Notes: a model not told the origin generated them from the sequence alone. A DNA stretch of 64,000 nt from HGM04593 sp964470845 (GCA_964470845.1 CAYYEL010000002.1:12071-76070), one strand, 5' to 3'; shown: positions 51,538 through 62,102, counted from the stretch's first letter. Made by a program: numbers and translations.

Positions 51538-53577
51538 ATGGAGAAGAAATTTAAAAGAACTCTGGTAACATCGGCGTTGCCGTACGCTAACGGCCCTGTA
51601 CACATCGGCCACCTTGCCGGAGTGTATGTGCCGGCCGATATTTATGTGCGTTATTTGCGTCTGAAGGGCGAGGATGTGCTTTTTATCGGTGGAAGCGACG
51701 AGCACGGCGTGCCCGTTACAATTCGTGCAAAGAAAGAGGGTATCACCCCGCAAGATGTTGTCGATCGTTATCACAATATCATAAAAGAGTCGTTCGAGGG
51801 CTTTGGAATTTCGTTCGACGTATATTCGCGTACAACATCCGATACTCATAAACAGCTGGCGTCTGATTTCTTCCGTAAACTCTACGACGAGGGGAAATTT
51901 GTGCAGATGGAGAGTGAGCAGTATTACGACGAGGGTGAACAGCAATTCCTTACCGACCGTAATATTCGCGGCGAATGTCCACGTTGCCACGCAGCCGACG
52001 CATACGGCGACCAGTGCGAAAAGTGTGGTGCCACACTCTCGCCCGACGAGCTTATCAATCCTTATAATGCCGACTCGGGTAATCCTCTAGTGAAGCGCAA
52101 GACTACCCACTGGTATCTGCCTCTCGATCGCTATCAACCGTGGCTCGAAGAGTGGATTCTGGGCGAGCATAAAGAGTGGCGCAGTAACGTCTATGGGCAG
52201 TGCAAAAGCTGGCTCGACTCGGGCTTGCGCGAGCGTGCCGTAACACGCGACCTCAGCTGGGGAATCCCCGTACCTGTCGAGGGTGCCGAGGGTAAGGTGC
52301 TGTATGTATGGTTCGATGCTCCCATAGGATATATCAGCAACACAAAAGAGCTTCTGCCCGATACGTGGGAGAAGTGGTGGAAAAGCAGTGATACCCGCCT
52401 CGTTCACTTTATCGGAAAAGATAATATAGTGTTCCACTGCATTGTGTTCCCCTCGATGCTGAAGGCGCACGGCGATTATATTCTGCCCGATAATGTACCA
52501 AGCAACGAGTTTCTGAACCTTGAGGATGATAAAATATCAACCTCGCGCAATTGGGCTGTGTGGCTCAATGAGTATCTTGTTGATTTTCCCGGCAAGCAGG
52601 ATGTACTGCGTTACGTGCTCACTGCAAACGCTCCCGAGACAAAGGATAACAATTTTACGTGGCGCGATTTTCAGGCACGCAACAACAACGAGCTTGTAGC
52701 CGTATATGGTAACTTTGTGAACCGCGCACTTGTGCTCACAAAAAAATATTTCGACGGAAAAGTGCCTGCTTGCGGTGCTGTTACCGACTACGATAAGGCG
52801 ATAATCGAGGAATTTGTAAATGTAAAAAGCGAGGTCGAAAAACTGCTCGACCAATTTAAATTCCGCGAGGCGCAGAAAGAGGCGATGAATCTTGCACGCA
52901 TCGGTAATCGCTATCTTGCCGAGACTGAGCCGTGGAAGCTGGCCAAGAGCGACCTTGCGCGTGTTGCGACAATTTTGAATATCTCGCTTCAGCTGGTGGC
53001 CAATCTTTCAATTGCTTTCGAGCCGTTCCTGCCATTCAGCAGTAAGAAACTGCGCAGTATGCTTGCATACGAGGAGTTTAAATGGGAGAATCTTGGACGC
53101 ATCGACCTTTTGCCCGAGGGACACACTCTTGGCGAGGTGGGGCTGCTGTTCGAGAAAATTGAGGACGATGCCATTCAAGCGCAGCTCGACCGTCTCGCCC
53201 GCATCAAGAAAGAGAATGAAGAGGCCAACTACAAGGCCAATCCTGTGCGTCCCGACTGTACATTCGACGATTTTCTGAAATTGGATATGCGCGTGGGTAC
53301 TGTGCTTGAGTGTACCAAAGTGCCCAAGGCCGATAAACTGCTGCAATTTAAAATTGATGATGGCCTTGAGACGCGTACGATACTTTCGGGTATTGCCAAG
53401 CACTTTAAGCCCGAGGAACTTGTGGGTAAGCAGGTGTGCTTTATAGCCAATCTGCCGCCGCGTACAATGAGAGGCATCGTCAGTGAGGGGATGATTCTTA
53501 GCGCCGAGGACAACGAGGGCAAGCTGTCGCTGCTTACTGTCGAGCCCAAGGCTAAGCCCGGAAGTGAGATAAAATAA
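51538..53577 (+). CDS. metG: Methionyl-tRNA synthetase with C-terminal tRNA-binding domain
   Basis: 679 residues from the ATG of MEKKFKRTLVTSALPYANGP; an ATG 27 bp upstream is in frame but adds a sequence absent from typical relatives. HIGH motif PVHIGHL, zinc-binding knuckle with four cysteines (CPRCHAADAYGDQCEKCG), KMSKS variant KISTSR, and a C-terminal EMAP/Trbp111-like domain (about 580-679, LDMRVGTVLECTKVPKADKL). Charges initiator and elongator tRNA-Met. It is followed by the glycan cluster 23 bp later on the same strand. Confidence 0.96.
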   Translation: MEKKFKRTLVTSALPYANGPVHIGHLAGVYVPADIYVRYLRLKGEDVLFIGGSDEHGVPVTIRAKKEGITPQDVVDRYHNIIKESFEGFGISFDVYSRTTSDTHKQLASDFFRKLYDEGKFVQMESEQYYDEGEQQFLTDRNIRGECPRCHAADAYGDQCEKCGATLSPDELINPYNADSGNPLVKRKTTHWYLPLDRYQPWLEEWILGEHKEWRSNVYGQCKSWLDSGLRERAVTRDLSWGIPVPVEGAEGKVLYVWFDAPIGYISNTKELLPDTWEKWWKSSDTRLVHFIGKDNIVFHCIVFPSMLKAHGDYILPDNVPSNEFLNLEDDKISTSRNWAVWLNEYLVDFPGKQDVLRYVLTANAPETKDNNFTWRDFQARNNNELVAVYGNFVNRALVLTKKYFDGKVPACGAVTDYDKAIIEEFVNVKSEVEKLLDQFKFREAQKEAMNLARIGNRYLAETEPWKLAKSDLARVATILNISLQLVANLSIAFEPFLPFSSKKLRSMLAYEEFKWENLGRIDLLPEGHTLGEVGLLFEKIEDDAIQAQLDRLARIKKENEEANYKANPVRPDCTFDDFLKLDMRVGTVLECTKVPKADKLLQFKIDDGLETRTILSGIAKHFKPEELVGKQVCFIANLPPRTMRGIVSEGMILSAEDNEGKLSLLTVEPKAKPGSEIK

Positions 53578-53600
53578 AATCCTACACTTCCACACACACT

Positions 53601-55064
53601 ATGAACAGCAGTGCCGGTACAAACTTAAAGAGCGCCGTCGCCAAAGGTTTTCTTTGGGGCGGAATGAGTAATGCTGTTTGTCAACTGCTGAACCTTTTTA
53701 TCGGAATATTTTTGGCACGCATCCTTGGGCCCGAAGATTATGGGCCCATAGGGATGCTTGCAATTTTTTCGGCCATTGCAGGCTCGTTGCAGGATAGTGG
53801 CTTTGTGGCCGCGCTTGCCAATCGTAAGCAGGTAACACACGACGACTATAATGCGGTCTTTTGGTTCAACGTGATTGTGTCATTGATAATGTACGTTGCG
53901 CTGTTTTTTTCAGCTCCGCTTATTGTGGATTTTTTTAATGAACCGTCGTTGTTGTGGCTCTCGCGTTATATTTTTCTGGGCTTTGTGGTTGCCGGTGTGG
54001 GAATTGCGCCGTCGGCCTATCTGTTCCGTGAATTGAAAGTCAAGGAGCGCTCAATTGCTCAGATTCTCTCTATTGTTGTCTCGGGTTGTGTGGGCATTGT
54101 GCTTGCTGTTAATGGATATTCGTTCTGGGGTATTGCAACGCAGAGTATTACGTATGTGCTTGTGCGCAGCATTGTGTGCTGGTGGTTTACTCCGTGGCGT
54201 CCGAGTTTCAAGGTGAATTTTGCCCCTTTGGGCTATCTGTTTGCGTTCAGCTATCGGTTGCTTATCACAAACATCTTTTTGCGCATAAATTGGAATATAT
54301 TTTCATTTATTCTTGGAGGAAACAGGCATTATACGCGTGTGGATGTAGGAAACTATACAAAGGCGGCCGAGTGGATGTGTATGGGCAGCGAGATTGTAAA
54401 TGGGATGGTAAATAATATCGCTCAGCCTGTGCTTGCCAAGGTTGCCGACGATGGTGAGAGACAGTTGCGCGTGTTCCGCAAGATGCTGCGCTTTACGTCG
54501 TTTGTGTCGTTCCCTTTACTGTTTGGATTGTCGCTTGTTGCTCCGCAGATAATAGTAATTGCAATAACCGATAAATGGATTGAGAGTGCTTATATGTTGC
54601 GCGTGCTTGCTCTTTGGGGCGGTTTTATGCCTGTGCAGTCGATGTTTACCAATTTGCTCATAAGTCGCGGACGTTCGGTTGTGTTTATGTGGGGTACTGT
54701 TGTACAGGGGCTCATTGTGTTGCTGCTGCTTGTGGCAATGGCGCCGTGGGGCATACACGCAATGATGTTTGCTTATGTGCTTTTTAACTTCCTGTGGCTG
54801 TTTGTGTGGCGACATTATACAGGTGCTGAGATTGGGCTGTCGTTGTCGATGTTTCTGCGGGATATGTTTCCATACGCTATTCTTGCAGGTGCGGTGATGG
54901 TTGCAACCGGATATTTCACTGCTGCGATAGAGAATATTTATCTGTTGTTGCTATCGCGTGTGGCAGTGGCGGCAATGCTTTATACCGGAGTGCTTATGAT
55001 TGTGCGCAACAGTGAGTTGTACGAGGCGATAGAGTATATTGTCCATAAGAAACTCAAAGAATGA
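53601..55064 (+). CDS. Wzx-type lipid-linked oligosaccharide flippase
   Basis: 487 residues, about 12-14 membrane helices, with the polysaccharide-biosynthesis start AVAKGFLWGGMSNAVCQLL and LARILGPEDYGPIGMLAIF, a signature of the MOP/Wzx family. Flips undecaprenyl-linked glycan units across the inner membrane. It starts 23 bp after metG and leads the glycosyltransferase run. Distinct from the flippase at 24657. Confidence 0.93.
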   Translation: MNSSAGTNLKSAVAKGFLWGGMSNAVCQLLNLFIGIFLARILGPEDYGPIGMLAIFSAIAGSLQDSGFVAALANRKQVTHDDYNAVFWFNVIVSLIMYVALFFSAPLIVDFFNEPSLLWLSRYIFLGFVVAGVGIAPSAYLFRELKVKERSIAQILSIVVSGCVGIVLAVNGYSFWGIATQSITYVLVRSIVCWWFTPWRPSFKVNFAPLGYLFAFSYRLLITNIFLRINWNIFSFILGGNRHYTRVDVGNYTKAAEWMCMGSEIVNGMVNNIAQPVLAKVADDGERQLRVFRKMLRFTSFVSFPLLFGLSLVAPQIIVIAITDKWIESAYMLRVLALWGGFMPVQSMFTNLLISRGRSVVFMWGTVVQGLIVLLLLVAMAPWGIHAMMFAYVLFNFLWLFVWRHYTGAEIGLSLSMFLRDMFPYAILAGAVMVATGYFTAAIENIYLLLLSRVAVAAMLYTGVLMIVRNSELYEAIEYIVHKKLKE

Positions 55065-55071
55065 TTTTGCT

Positions 55072-56160
55072 ATGAAAAAGATACTTTACGATAATCAGAT
55101 GTTTACGTTTCAGCGCTTCGGAGGGGTTACACGCTATTTTGCCGACCTTATGTACAATCTGCCCTCTGATGAGTTTCGTGCGTCAATGCCAATGAAATTC
55201 TGCGAGAATCATTATGTTACGGTAACATACGGGCGTAAATATCCTGTGCTTAATTTTCCAAAGAATTACCGTTGGCGCCGACGCATATATCAACTGGCCA
55301 ATATGACCTATGCGTGGAACGCTGTGCGAATGTGCGAGTATGATATTTTTCATCCGACATACTATAATCCCTATTTTTTGAGTGCACTCAAACATCGCCG
55401 TAAGCCATTTGTGCTTACTATTCACGATATGACTTTTGAGCGCTACCCGCAGGATGTACTTATATATGATCGTACAATCCCGCACAAGAAACGTCTTATT
55501 GCCGAGGCCGACCACATTATTGCGGTGAGTGAGAATACCAAACGCGATATTATTGAGCTTCTGGGAACCGACCCGTCGAAAATAAGCGTGGTGCACCACG
55601 GCTACCGTCCGATAGCACAAGCTGCCGGGCAACTGTTCGACCGTTATATTCTTTATGTGGGCGAACGTAAAGGGTATAAGAATTTTTTCTCGTGGTTGTC
55701 GGCTGTGAGGCCGCTGCTTATGGCCGACCCTACATTGAGGGTTGTGTGTACGGGTAACCCTTTCAGTCCTTCCGAGATTAAATTCTTTCAAAAATGGAAT
55801 GTGGCCGACAGATTAACTCATATCTCGGCCAATGACGAGCAGATGGCCTCGCTCTATCGCTATGCACTGTGCTTTGTCTTTCCGTCGCACTACGAGGGTT
55901 TCGGAATACCTATATTAGAGGCTTTCTCCAATGGTTGCCCTGTGTGTCTGAGCGATGCAAGCTGCTTCCCCGAGGTTGCAGGCGATGCTGCTTTGTTCTT
56001 TAACCCCAATGATGCAGGCTCGATGCAGGATGCTTTGCGCGAGATTATTACAAGCGGCACACTACGCAACGAGCTTCGAGAGAAAGGGCTTAACCGTGTG
56101 CGCGAATTTTCACTCGAACGTATGGTCGAGGCTACTTGTGAAGTTTATAGAAAGATATAA
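55072..56160 (+). CDS. Glycosyltransferase family 4 (GT-B)
   Basis: 362 residues from the ATG chosen here; a TTG 33 bp upstream, inside the flippase gene, is rejected. GT-B fold: N-terminal DNQMFTFQRFGGVTRYFADL with the acceptor-side glycine loop, HDMTFERYP and, in the donor half, VGERKGYKNF, SHYEGFGIPILEAFSNGCPV with the conserved EGFGxPxxEA motif of GT4. Adds a sugar from a nucleotide-sugar donor on the cytoplasmic side; specificity unknown. It begins 7 bp after the flippase stop. Confidence 0.9.
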   Translation: MKKILYDNQMFTFQRFGGVTRYFADLMYNLPSDEFRASMPMKFCENHYVTVTYGRKYPVLNFPKNYRWRRRIYQLANMTYAWNAVRMCEYDIFHPTYYNPYFLSALKHRRKPFVLTIHDMTFERYPQDVLIYDRTIPHKKRLIAEADHIIAVSENTKRDIIELLGTDPSKISVVHHGYRPIAQAAGQLFDRYILYVGERKGYKNFFSWLSAVRPLLMADPTLRVVCTGNPFSPSEIKFFQKWNVADRLTHISANDEQMASLYRYALCFVFPSHYEGFGIPILEAFSNGCPVCLSDASCFPEVAGDAALFFNPNDAGSMQDALREIITSGTLRNELREKGLNRVREFSLERMVEATCEVYRKI

Positions 56161-56190
56161 ATAAAAATAATAAAAAAGACCATTTGACCG

Positions 56191-57417
56191 ATGAAAATCA
56201 GCCGCCACGAAATATCACGTTTATGGCCCATTGCCAAGCGGCGTGCAGCTGCCACTGTCATTGGCTGGGTGCAACGTCTTTCTTCCAATGAAAAGTTGGT
56301 GAAGGATGTTTTTAATCGCCGACGCAGCAGGCGTGTGCTTCTGTGTCATCTGCCCGAGGCTTTTACGTCGGATAAATTACCTAAATATCACTCTAATCTT
56401 ACCGAATGTTTTGTGGCTGCACGTTGCTTCGACCGCTTGGGCTATAGTGTCGATTGCAGCTCGCGTGCCAACGAAGGTCTCGACTACACGCCTTACGAAA
56501 TTGTTTATGGCATCAATGGTAACGCCTTTTTTGGCTCGTTTCGTCCCTGCAAGGGTGTCGAGCCTCTGAGGATATTTTATTCGGTGGGCGCTCAGATGAC
56601 ATATAATTTTGAAGCGACGGCACAGCGTAATTTGTCGTTCCACGGGCGGCACGGATTGTGGCTTTTGGGGTCGAATCGTTATGTTCCCGGCGGGGGAATG
56701 AATTATTATGAGGCTCACTTTGCCGATGCTGTAATATGTTTGGGTGATAGGCCGGTATTAGAGCCTTTCTGTGCCGATGATGCTCGTGTAGAGCGCTACC
56801 GGCATTTGCCGGCATTCTACTTTCCCGTAACAACGCCCGATGCCAAGAAGGATTTTGCAAAATGCCGCAAGACAATCTTGTGGTTCGGTTCAATGGGGCT
56901 TCTGCACAAGGGGCTTGATATTGCCATAGATTTTGCTGTCAATCACCCCGATTATACACTGCACATCTGTGGAGGCAGTAGTGCCGAGAAGGATTTCTGG
57001 CGATACTATAAGCCCATTGTGGATGAGGCAGTAAATATTAAGATGCACGGCTTTGTTGATATTGAATCGGCCGAGTTTGCCACTCTGCTCTTTGATTGCG
57101 GCCTGCTGCTTAACCCCTCGGTCAGTGAGAGTGGAGCGGTGGCCGTGTTGAATGTTCTTGGCAACGGGGCACTGCTGCCTATATATAGCAGAGGAACGGC
57201 ACTCGACCTCTCGGACGTGGGCGTCGAGGTGTCTTGTGTTACTTACGAGGCGTTCGCCGGGGCGCTGGCCGCGGTGGAGGGAATGTCCGACGAGGAGTTT
57301 GCTTCCCGTGCGTGGGGTGCACACGAAAAGGTTCGTGAGGGATATACGTTGCAACGCTACGAAGAGAACCTGTATAATCACTTAAAAGAAATAATCGATA
57401 AAAAGGATAAAAAATGA
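56191..57417 (+). CDS. Glycosyltransferase, GT-B type
   Basis: 408 residues. N-terminal half contains a LLCHLPEAF strand-helix unit and DCSSRANEG; the C-terminal half has the GT-B donor region with ILWFGSMGLLHKGLDIAI, LHICGGSSAEKDFW and the acidic end of the site as LLNPSVSESGAVAVLNVLGNG, a variant of the usual EGFP motif. Sequence is more diverged than the neighbour at 55072. The stop overlaps the start of the YfhO-like gene by 4 bp. Confidence 0.82.
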   Translation: MKISRHEISRLWPIAKRRAAATVIGWVQRLSSNEKLVKDVFNRRRSRRVLLCHLPEAFTSDKLPKYHSNLTECFVAARCFDRLGYSVDCSSRANEGLDYTPYEIVYGINGNAFFGSFRPCKGVEPLRIFYSVGAQMTYNFEATAQRNLSFHGRHGLWLLGSNRYVPGGGMNYYEAHFADAVICLGDRPVLEPFCADDARVERYRHLPAFYFPVTTPDAKKDFAKCRKTILWFGSMGLLHKGLDIAIDFAVNHPDYTLHICGGSSAEKDFWRYYKPIVDEAVNIKMHGFVDIESAEFATLLFDCGLLLNPSVSESGAVAVLNVLGNGALLPIYSRGTALDLSDVGVEVSCVTYEAFAGALAAVEGMSDEEFASRAWGAHEKVREGYTLQRYEENLYNHLKEIIDKKDKK

Positions 57418-59870
57418 AAATTGTTGAGAAAAAACATTGGCTGCCTCATCTGTTGGCAGTGCTCATCTTTCTTGTGCTTACGGCGGTATATTTTGCACCC
57501 GTACTGCAAGGAAAAGACCTTATGCAGGGCGATGCTATAAGCTCGCAAGGGTGGGGTAAGGATGCAAAGGATTATCACGAGGCTACGGGCGACTATGCTT
57601 ATTGGTCGAATGCAATGTTCTCGGGAATGCCCTCGAATTATACATTCTCGCCACAGCCTGTAAATATTTTCGAGGCTGCCGATAAGGTGCTCACCTTGGG
57701 AATGTTCGGCGCGTCGCGACGCCACATTGGTGCAATATTCCTTACTTTTGTATGTTTTTATATATTCTTGCTGTCAATGGGGTGCAGGTCGTGGCTCAGT
57801 GTAGCCGGCTCTATTGCTTACACGTTGTGCTCCTATAATTTTATTATTATCGAGGCGGGGCATATGAGCAAAAGCCTTGTGATGGCCACAATGGCGCCGA
57901 TTATAGGTGGAGTGATACTCTGTTATAGGGGGAAACTGTTGCGGGGTGCGCTCATCACGCTTATTTTCTCGGGATTGAATATTTATTGGAGTCATCAGCA
58001 GATTAGTTATTATTTGTTATTGGTGCTCATTATTCTTGCGCTTGTTTATCTTGTTTATGCTATAAAAGAGAGGGCTCTGAAAGGCTATTTTAAGGCTACG
58101 GGGGTGCTTGTGGCTGTGGCGTTGCTGGCTGTGCTTCCGGCTCTTGGGCAATTGATTCCTTCGGCCGACTATGCAAAGGATTCTATGCGTGGCGGCTCTG
58201 TACTTAAACAGGCCGAGGATAAACAGAGCTCGGGACTTGATATTGACTATGCCTATCAGTGGAGCTATGGTGTGGGAGAGACTTTCACGCTTCTTGTGCC
58301 CAATCTGTATGGTGCAAGCTCGCATTATGGCTTGGATAATGGCTCGGAACTGTACAGGAGCCTTGCCTCGAAGATAGGTGCTGCACAAGCGCAACAGGTG
58401 TGTGATGCTGCCCCTACGTACTGGGGCGACCAGCCTTTTACCTCGGGACCTGTGTATGTGGGTGCTATTGTTTGTTTCTTGTTTGTTCTGGGTATTTTTG
58501 TTGTAAAAGGTCGCGAAAGATGGTGGTTGCTTGCTGCAACAATTCTTTCGTTTGTAATGTCGTGGGGTAAGAATTTCTTGGAGGTGAACGAGTTTCTGTT
58601 CTATAATCTGCCCTTGTATAGTAAATTCCGTGCACCGTCGATGGCGCTTGTGATAGCGTCGGTAACAATGGTGGCATTAGGCATCTTGGCTGTTCGCAAG
58701 CTCATTGTTGCTCGCCGCGAGAATAATGTTGCCGAGCTTGCCCGTATGAGGCGTGCGCTCTTTATCTCGGCGGGTGTTACCGGTGGAATATGTCTTGTGC
58801 TTGCTCTTTTTGCGGGCTCTTTCTTTAGTTTCGAGGCGGCGACTGATGCTCGAATTGCGCCTATTATAGTCGATGCGCTTGTAAAGGATCGCGAAGCGAT
58901 GCTTGTCTCTGATGCTTGGCGCTCGCTGGCTCTTATTGTGGCTGCTGCGGCTCTGCTTTTTGCCTATCTGCGTGTGGGCTTTAAGTCGCAATATGCAGCT
59001 ATGCTTTTGGGTGTGCTTATGCTCATCGACCTTTGGCCGGTGGATAAACGCTTTCTTTCGTATGACGACTTTATTCCTAAGAGACAGAGTACCGAGATTC
59101 GTCCCACTGCTGCCGACCTTCAGATTCTGCAAGATAAAGACCCTAATTATCGCGTGCTTAATCTTGCGTCGAATACTTTCAATGAATCTTATACCTCTTA
59201 TTTTCACAAATCGGTAGGTGGATACAGTCCGGCCAAGCTGCGTCGCTATCAGGATATTATAGACCGTTATTTCTCGGGCAATCTTAATATGAACATTATA
59301 AATATGCTTAATGTGCGTTATATTATTGTGCCGAGTGAGCAGGGGTCAACCGTGCATCGTAACCCTGAGGCGATGGGCAACTGCTGGTTCGTGGATAAGG
59401 TTGAGTGGGTCGATAGTCCCGACACCGAGATTGCTTCAATTGCCGATTTTAATCCTTATGCCAAGGCTTTTGTCGATAAAGAGTGGCAGGGGGTTATTGG
59501 CGATGCAAATGCTTACAATAATGCCGTTGATAGTACTGCATATATACGTATGACTGAATATAAAAACCCCGGTAACATAATTTATGAGAGCTACTCGCCC
59601 AATGCACAGTTTGCACTCTTCTCCGAGGTTTATTATAAGACGTGGAAGGCTTTTATCGACGGGCAAGAGGTACAGCCCGTGCGTGCCAATTATATTCTGC
59701 GTGCGCTGCCCGTTCCCGCAGGCAAGCACACGGTAGAATTCCGCTGTGTCGATGAGTTGATGATAGAGACGGGACGTTGGTCGCTCTACGGTTCAATTCT
59801 CGTTGGTATTGTTATTCTGCTTCTTGCGGGTACAATTATTTATAAAAAGGTAAAGAAGAGTGAAGCCTAA
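57414..59870 (+). CDS. YfhO family membrane protein
   Basis: 818 residues with about 13 membrane helices in the first 550 residues and a soluble C-terminal part. YfhO proteins are GT-C-like; in Gram-positives one glycosylates lipoteichoic acid, but the role in Bacteroidota is not known. Motifs include QGDAISSQGWGKDAKDY near the start, followed by SGMPSNYTFSPQP, in the region where GT-C enzymes place the catalytic acidic residue. Coupled by overlaps to both neighbours, so it belongs to the glycan operon. Confidence 0.85.
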   Translation: MKIVEKKHWLPHLLAVLIFLVLTAVYFAPVLQGKDLMQGDAISSQGWGKDAKDYHEATGDYAYWSNAMFSGMPSNYTFSPQPVNIFEAADKVLTLGMFGASRRHIGAIFLTFVCFYIFLLSMGCRSWLSVAGSIAYTLCSYNFIIIEAGHMSKSLVMATMAPIIGGVILCYRGKLLRGALITLIFSGLNIYWSHQQISYYLLLVLIILALVYLVYAIKERALKGYFKATGVLVAVALLAVLPALGQLIPSADYAKDSMRGGSVLKQAEDKQSSGLDIDYAYQWSYGVGETFTLLVPNLYGASSHYGLDNGSELYRSLASKIGAAQAQQVCDAAPTYWGDQPFTSGPVYVGAIVCFLFVLGIFVVKGRERWWLLAATILSFVMSWGKNFLEVNEFLFYNLPLYSKFRAPSMALVIASVTMVALGILAVRKLIVARRENNVAELARMRRALFISAGVTGGICLVLALFAGSFFSFEAATDARIAPIIVDALVKDREAMLVSDAWRSLALIVAAAALLFAYLRVGFKSQYAAMLLGVLMLIDLWPVDKRFLSYDDFIPKRQSTEIRPTAADLQILQDKDPNYRVLNLASNTFNESYTSYFHKSVGGYSPAKLRRYQDIIDRYFSGNLNMNIINMLNVRYIIVPSEQGSTVHRNPEAMGNCWFVDKVEWVDSPDTEIASIADFNPYAKAFVDKEWQGVIGDANAYNNAVDSTAYIRMTEYKNPGNIIYESYSPNAQFALFSEVYYKTWKAFIDGQEVQPVRANYILRALPVPAGKHTVEFRCVDELMIETGRWSLYGSILVGIVILLLAGTIIYKKVKKSEA

Positions 59871-60597
59871 ATTCTCTATAATAACAGTTACTTATAATGC
59901 GGCGTCGGTGCTTGAGCCGACGCTTGCAAGTGTTGCGGCACAGAGCTATAAGAATTGGGAGTATCTGCTCATAGATGGTGGCTCGTCTGATGATACAGTG
60001 GCCAAGGCCAAGGCTTCGGGGATTGAGTTTGCACACATTGTTTCGGAGCGCGACAAAGGACTTTACGATGCAATGAACAAGGGTATAAAGTTGGCTACGG
60101 GCGACTATTTGTGCTTTCTTAATGCGGGTGATGCCTTTCACTCGACACAGACGCTTGAGAAGATAGTCGGCGCAATACCCGATGGTAACGCACTGCCCGA
60201 TATTCTCTATGGCGAGACTGCCGAGGTTGACGAGAATCGTAAGTTTGTGCGTATGCGCCGCTTGAAAGCTCCCGAAAAATTGGAGTGGACAAGTTTCAAG
60301 CAGGGGATGCTTGTGTGTCATCAGGCCTTCTATGCAAGGCGCGAGATTGCACCGATGTACAATCTCGACTATCGCCTCTCGGGCGACGTCGATTGGTGTA
60401 TAAAAGTGATGAAGCGTGCACAAAATATGGTAAATGTAGGCTGCACAGTAGTTGATTATTTGCAAAATGGATTATCTTTGCAGAATCACAGAGCATCGCT
60501 TATGGAGCGTTTCAATATAATGTGCAAGCATTATGGTGTCCTATCGACAGTGGCGCATCACGTTTGGTTTGTGCTTCGTGCAGTGATAAAAAAATAG
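59860..60597 (+). CDS. Glycosyltransferase family 2
   Basis: 245 residues. It begins with GTG, because no ATG lies in frame before the family core KFSIITVTYNA; the start overlaps the previous gene by 11 bp. GT-A motifs are LIDGGSSDDTV, the DxD-like ERDKGLYDAMNKGI, and GDYLCFLNAGD. It probably adds a hexose or similar to a lipid-linked glycan. Confidence 0.93.
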   Translation: MKPKFSIITVTYNAASVLEPTLASVAAQSYKNWEYLLIDGGSSDDTVAKAKASGIEFAHIVSERDKGLYDAMNKGIKLATGDYLCFLNAGDAFHSTQTLEKIVGAIPDGNALPDILYGETAEVDENRKFVRMRRLKAPEKLEWTSFKQGMLVCHQAFYARREIAPMYNLDYRLSGDVDWCIKVMKRAQNMVNVGCTVVDYLQNGLSLQNHRASLMERFNIMCKHYGVLSTVAHHVWFVLRAVIKK

Positions 60598-60620
60598 ACT
60601 AACCTTTAAAAGATAAAATT

Positions 60621-62012
60621 ATGTTTGCAAAAGAGACTTATATCAATCGTCGTCGCGTGCTCAAGGAGAGTGTGGGCAGCGGACTGTTACTCTTTTTGGG
60701 TAACACCGAGCTTGGAATGAACTATGCCGATAACATCTATCATTTTCGTCAGGATTCAACATTTTTGTACTATTTTGCGTCGGATTATTCGGGGCTTGCT
60801 GCCATTATAGACATTGACGAGGATAAGGAGATTATCTTCGGCGACGAGCTTACAATAGATGATATTGTGTGGACGGGGGTACAGCCCACCATTAAGGAGA
60901 AGAGCGAGCGAGTGGGAATAACGCTCACACGCCCTATGGCGCAGCTCGCCACCTATCTGAAGGCTGCGCAGGAAAAGGGACAGACCATACATTTTCTGCC
61001 ACCTTATCGCGGCGAGCATCGTGTGTGGCTGCAAGAGCTTTTGGGCATACATCCGGCGGCTCAGGCCGAGGCTGTGTCGATGAAATTCGTAAAGGCTGTA
61101 ATTGCCCAGCGTAACTACAAGAGCGACGAGGAGATTGCACAGATTGAAGAGGCTGTGAATGTATCGGTGGATATGCACTGTGCGGCAATGCGTGCGGTGC
61201 GTCCCGGTGTTACCGAGGCGCAGATTGCGGCTGTTGTTCAGGCCGAGGCAGGCAAGCATAATTTCGGACTGTCGTTCCCTATTATCGCTACTGTCAATGG
61301 GCAGACGTTGCACAACCACGCCTATGGCACAACACCCTTGAAGGAGGGGCAGATGTTCCTGCTCGATTCGGGTTGCGAGAATGCTATGCACTATGCGGGC
61401 GACCTTACAACCACAATGCCGGTGGGTAAGAGTTTCACCACGCAGCAGCGCGAGGTGTGCAACATACTGCGTCGCGGACATCTTGCTGCACTCGCTGCCC
61501 TGCGTCCGGGGGTGGAGTATCGCGAGGTTCATCGCATCGTCCTCACCGAGATTGCCAAGGGAATGATTGACCTCGGACTAATGAAAGGCGACCCCGCCGA
61601 GGCAGCTGTTGCCGGTGCTGCCTGTATGTTTATGCCCCACGGCCTTGGTCATATGATGGGACTGGATGTTCACGATATGGAGAATTTCGGCGAGGTTCAC
61701 GTGGGTTACGAAGAGGGACGCTCTAAGAGCACACTCTTTGGCTGGAAATCTTTGCGCCTTGCCAAGGCTCTTGAGCCGGGCTTTGTCTTTACCGTCGAGC
61801 CGGGTATTTACTTTATTCCCGACCTTATGGATAAGTGGCGTGCCGAGAAACAGTTTACCGACTTTATTTGCTACGATAAGCTTGATGCGTGGCGTAATTT
61901 CGGTGGAATACGTAACGAGGAGGATTATCTTGTCTTTGAGGGTGGTGCCCGTCGTTTGGGTAAATATAAGCCAATGTCTCCCGAGGAGATTGAGGCCGAG
62001 CATAATAAATAA
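60621..62012 (+). CDS. Aminopeptidase P-like metallopeptidase (M24B)
   Basis: 463 residues. An N-terminal AMP_N-like domain (about 1-160, VGSGLLLFLGNTELGMNYADN) is followed by a pita-bread catalytic domain with the dinuclear metal ligands: Asp in LLDSGCEN, Asp in YAGDLTTT, His in MPHGLGHMMGLDVHD, Glu in FTVEPGIYF and Glu in GGIRNEEDYLV. It removes N-terminal residues before proline. An intracellular housekeeping enzyme, placed between glycan genes. Confidence 0.93.
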   Translation: MFAKETYINRRRVLKESVGSGLLLFLGNTELGMNYADNIYHFRQDSTFLYYFASDYSGLAAIIDIDEDKEIIFGDELTIDDIVWTGVQPTIKEKSERVGITLTRPMAQLATYLKAAQEKGQTIHFLPPYRGEHRVWLQELLGIHPAAQAEAVSMKFVKAVIAQRNYKSDEEIAQIEEAVNVSVDMHCAAMRAVRPGVTEAQIAAVVQAEAGKHNFGLSFPIIATVNGQTLHNHAYGTTPLKEGQMFLLDSGCENAMHYAGDLTTTMPVGKSFTTQQREVCNILRRGHLAALAALRPGVEYREVHRIVLTEIAKGMIDLGLMKGDPAEAAVAGAACMFMPHGLGHMMGLDVHDMENFGEVHVGYEEGRSKSTLFGWKSLRLAKALEPGFVFTVEPGIYFIPDLMDKWRAEKQFTDFICYDKLDAWRNFGGIRNEEDYLVFEGGARRLGKYKPMSPEEIEAEHNK

Positions 62013-62027
62013 TTTCTTATTTGCGAG

Positions 62028-62066
62028 AGAAAGGAGGTGTGCCATTTTTTTTGACACACCTTTCTT
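62028..62066 (+). terminator. Hairpin after the aminopeptidase gene
   Basis: AGGTGTG (62036-62042) pairs with CACACCT (62056-62062), and flanking GAAAGG/CTTTC-type sequence extends it with a 3-nt bulge. A T-run (TTTTTTTT) forms the loop and the right arm is followed by TTCTTGCTT, a weak terminator at best. Confidence 0.45.
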
Positions 62067-62102
62067 GCTTAAAAAAAGCGTGTGTCTTTTGGAATTTTAC
62101 AG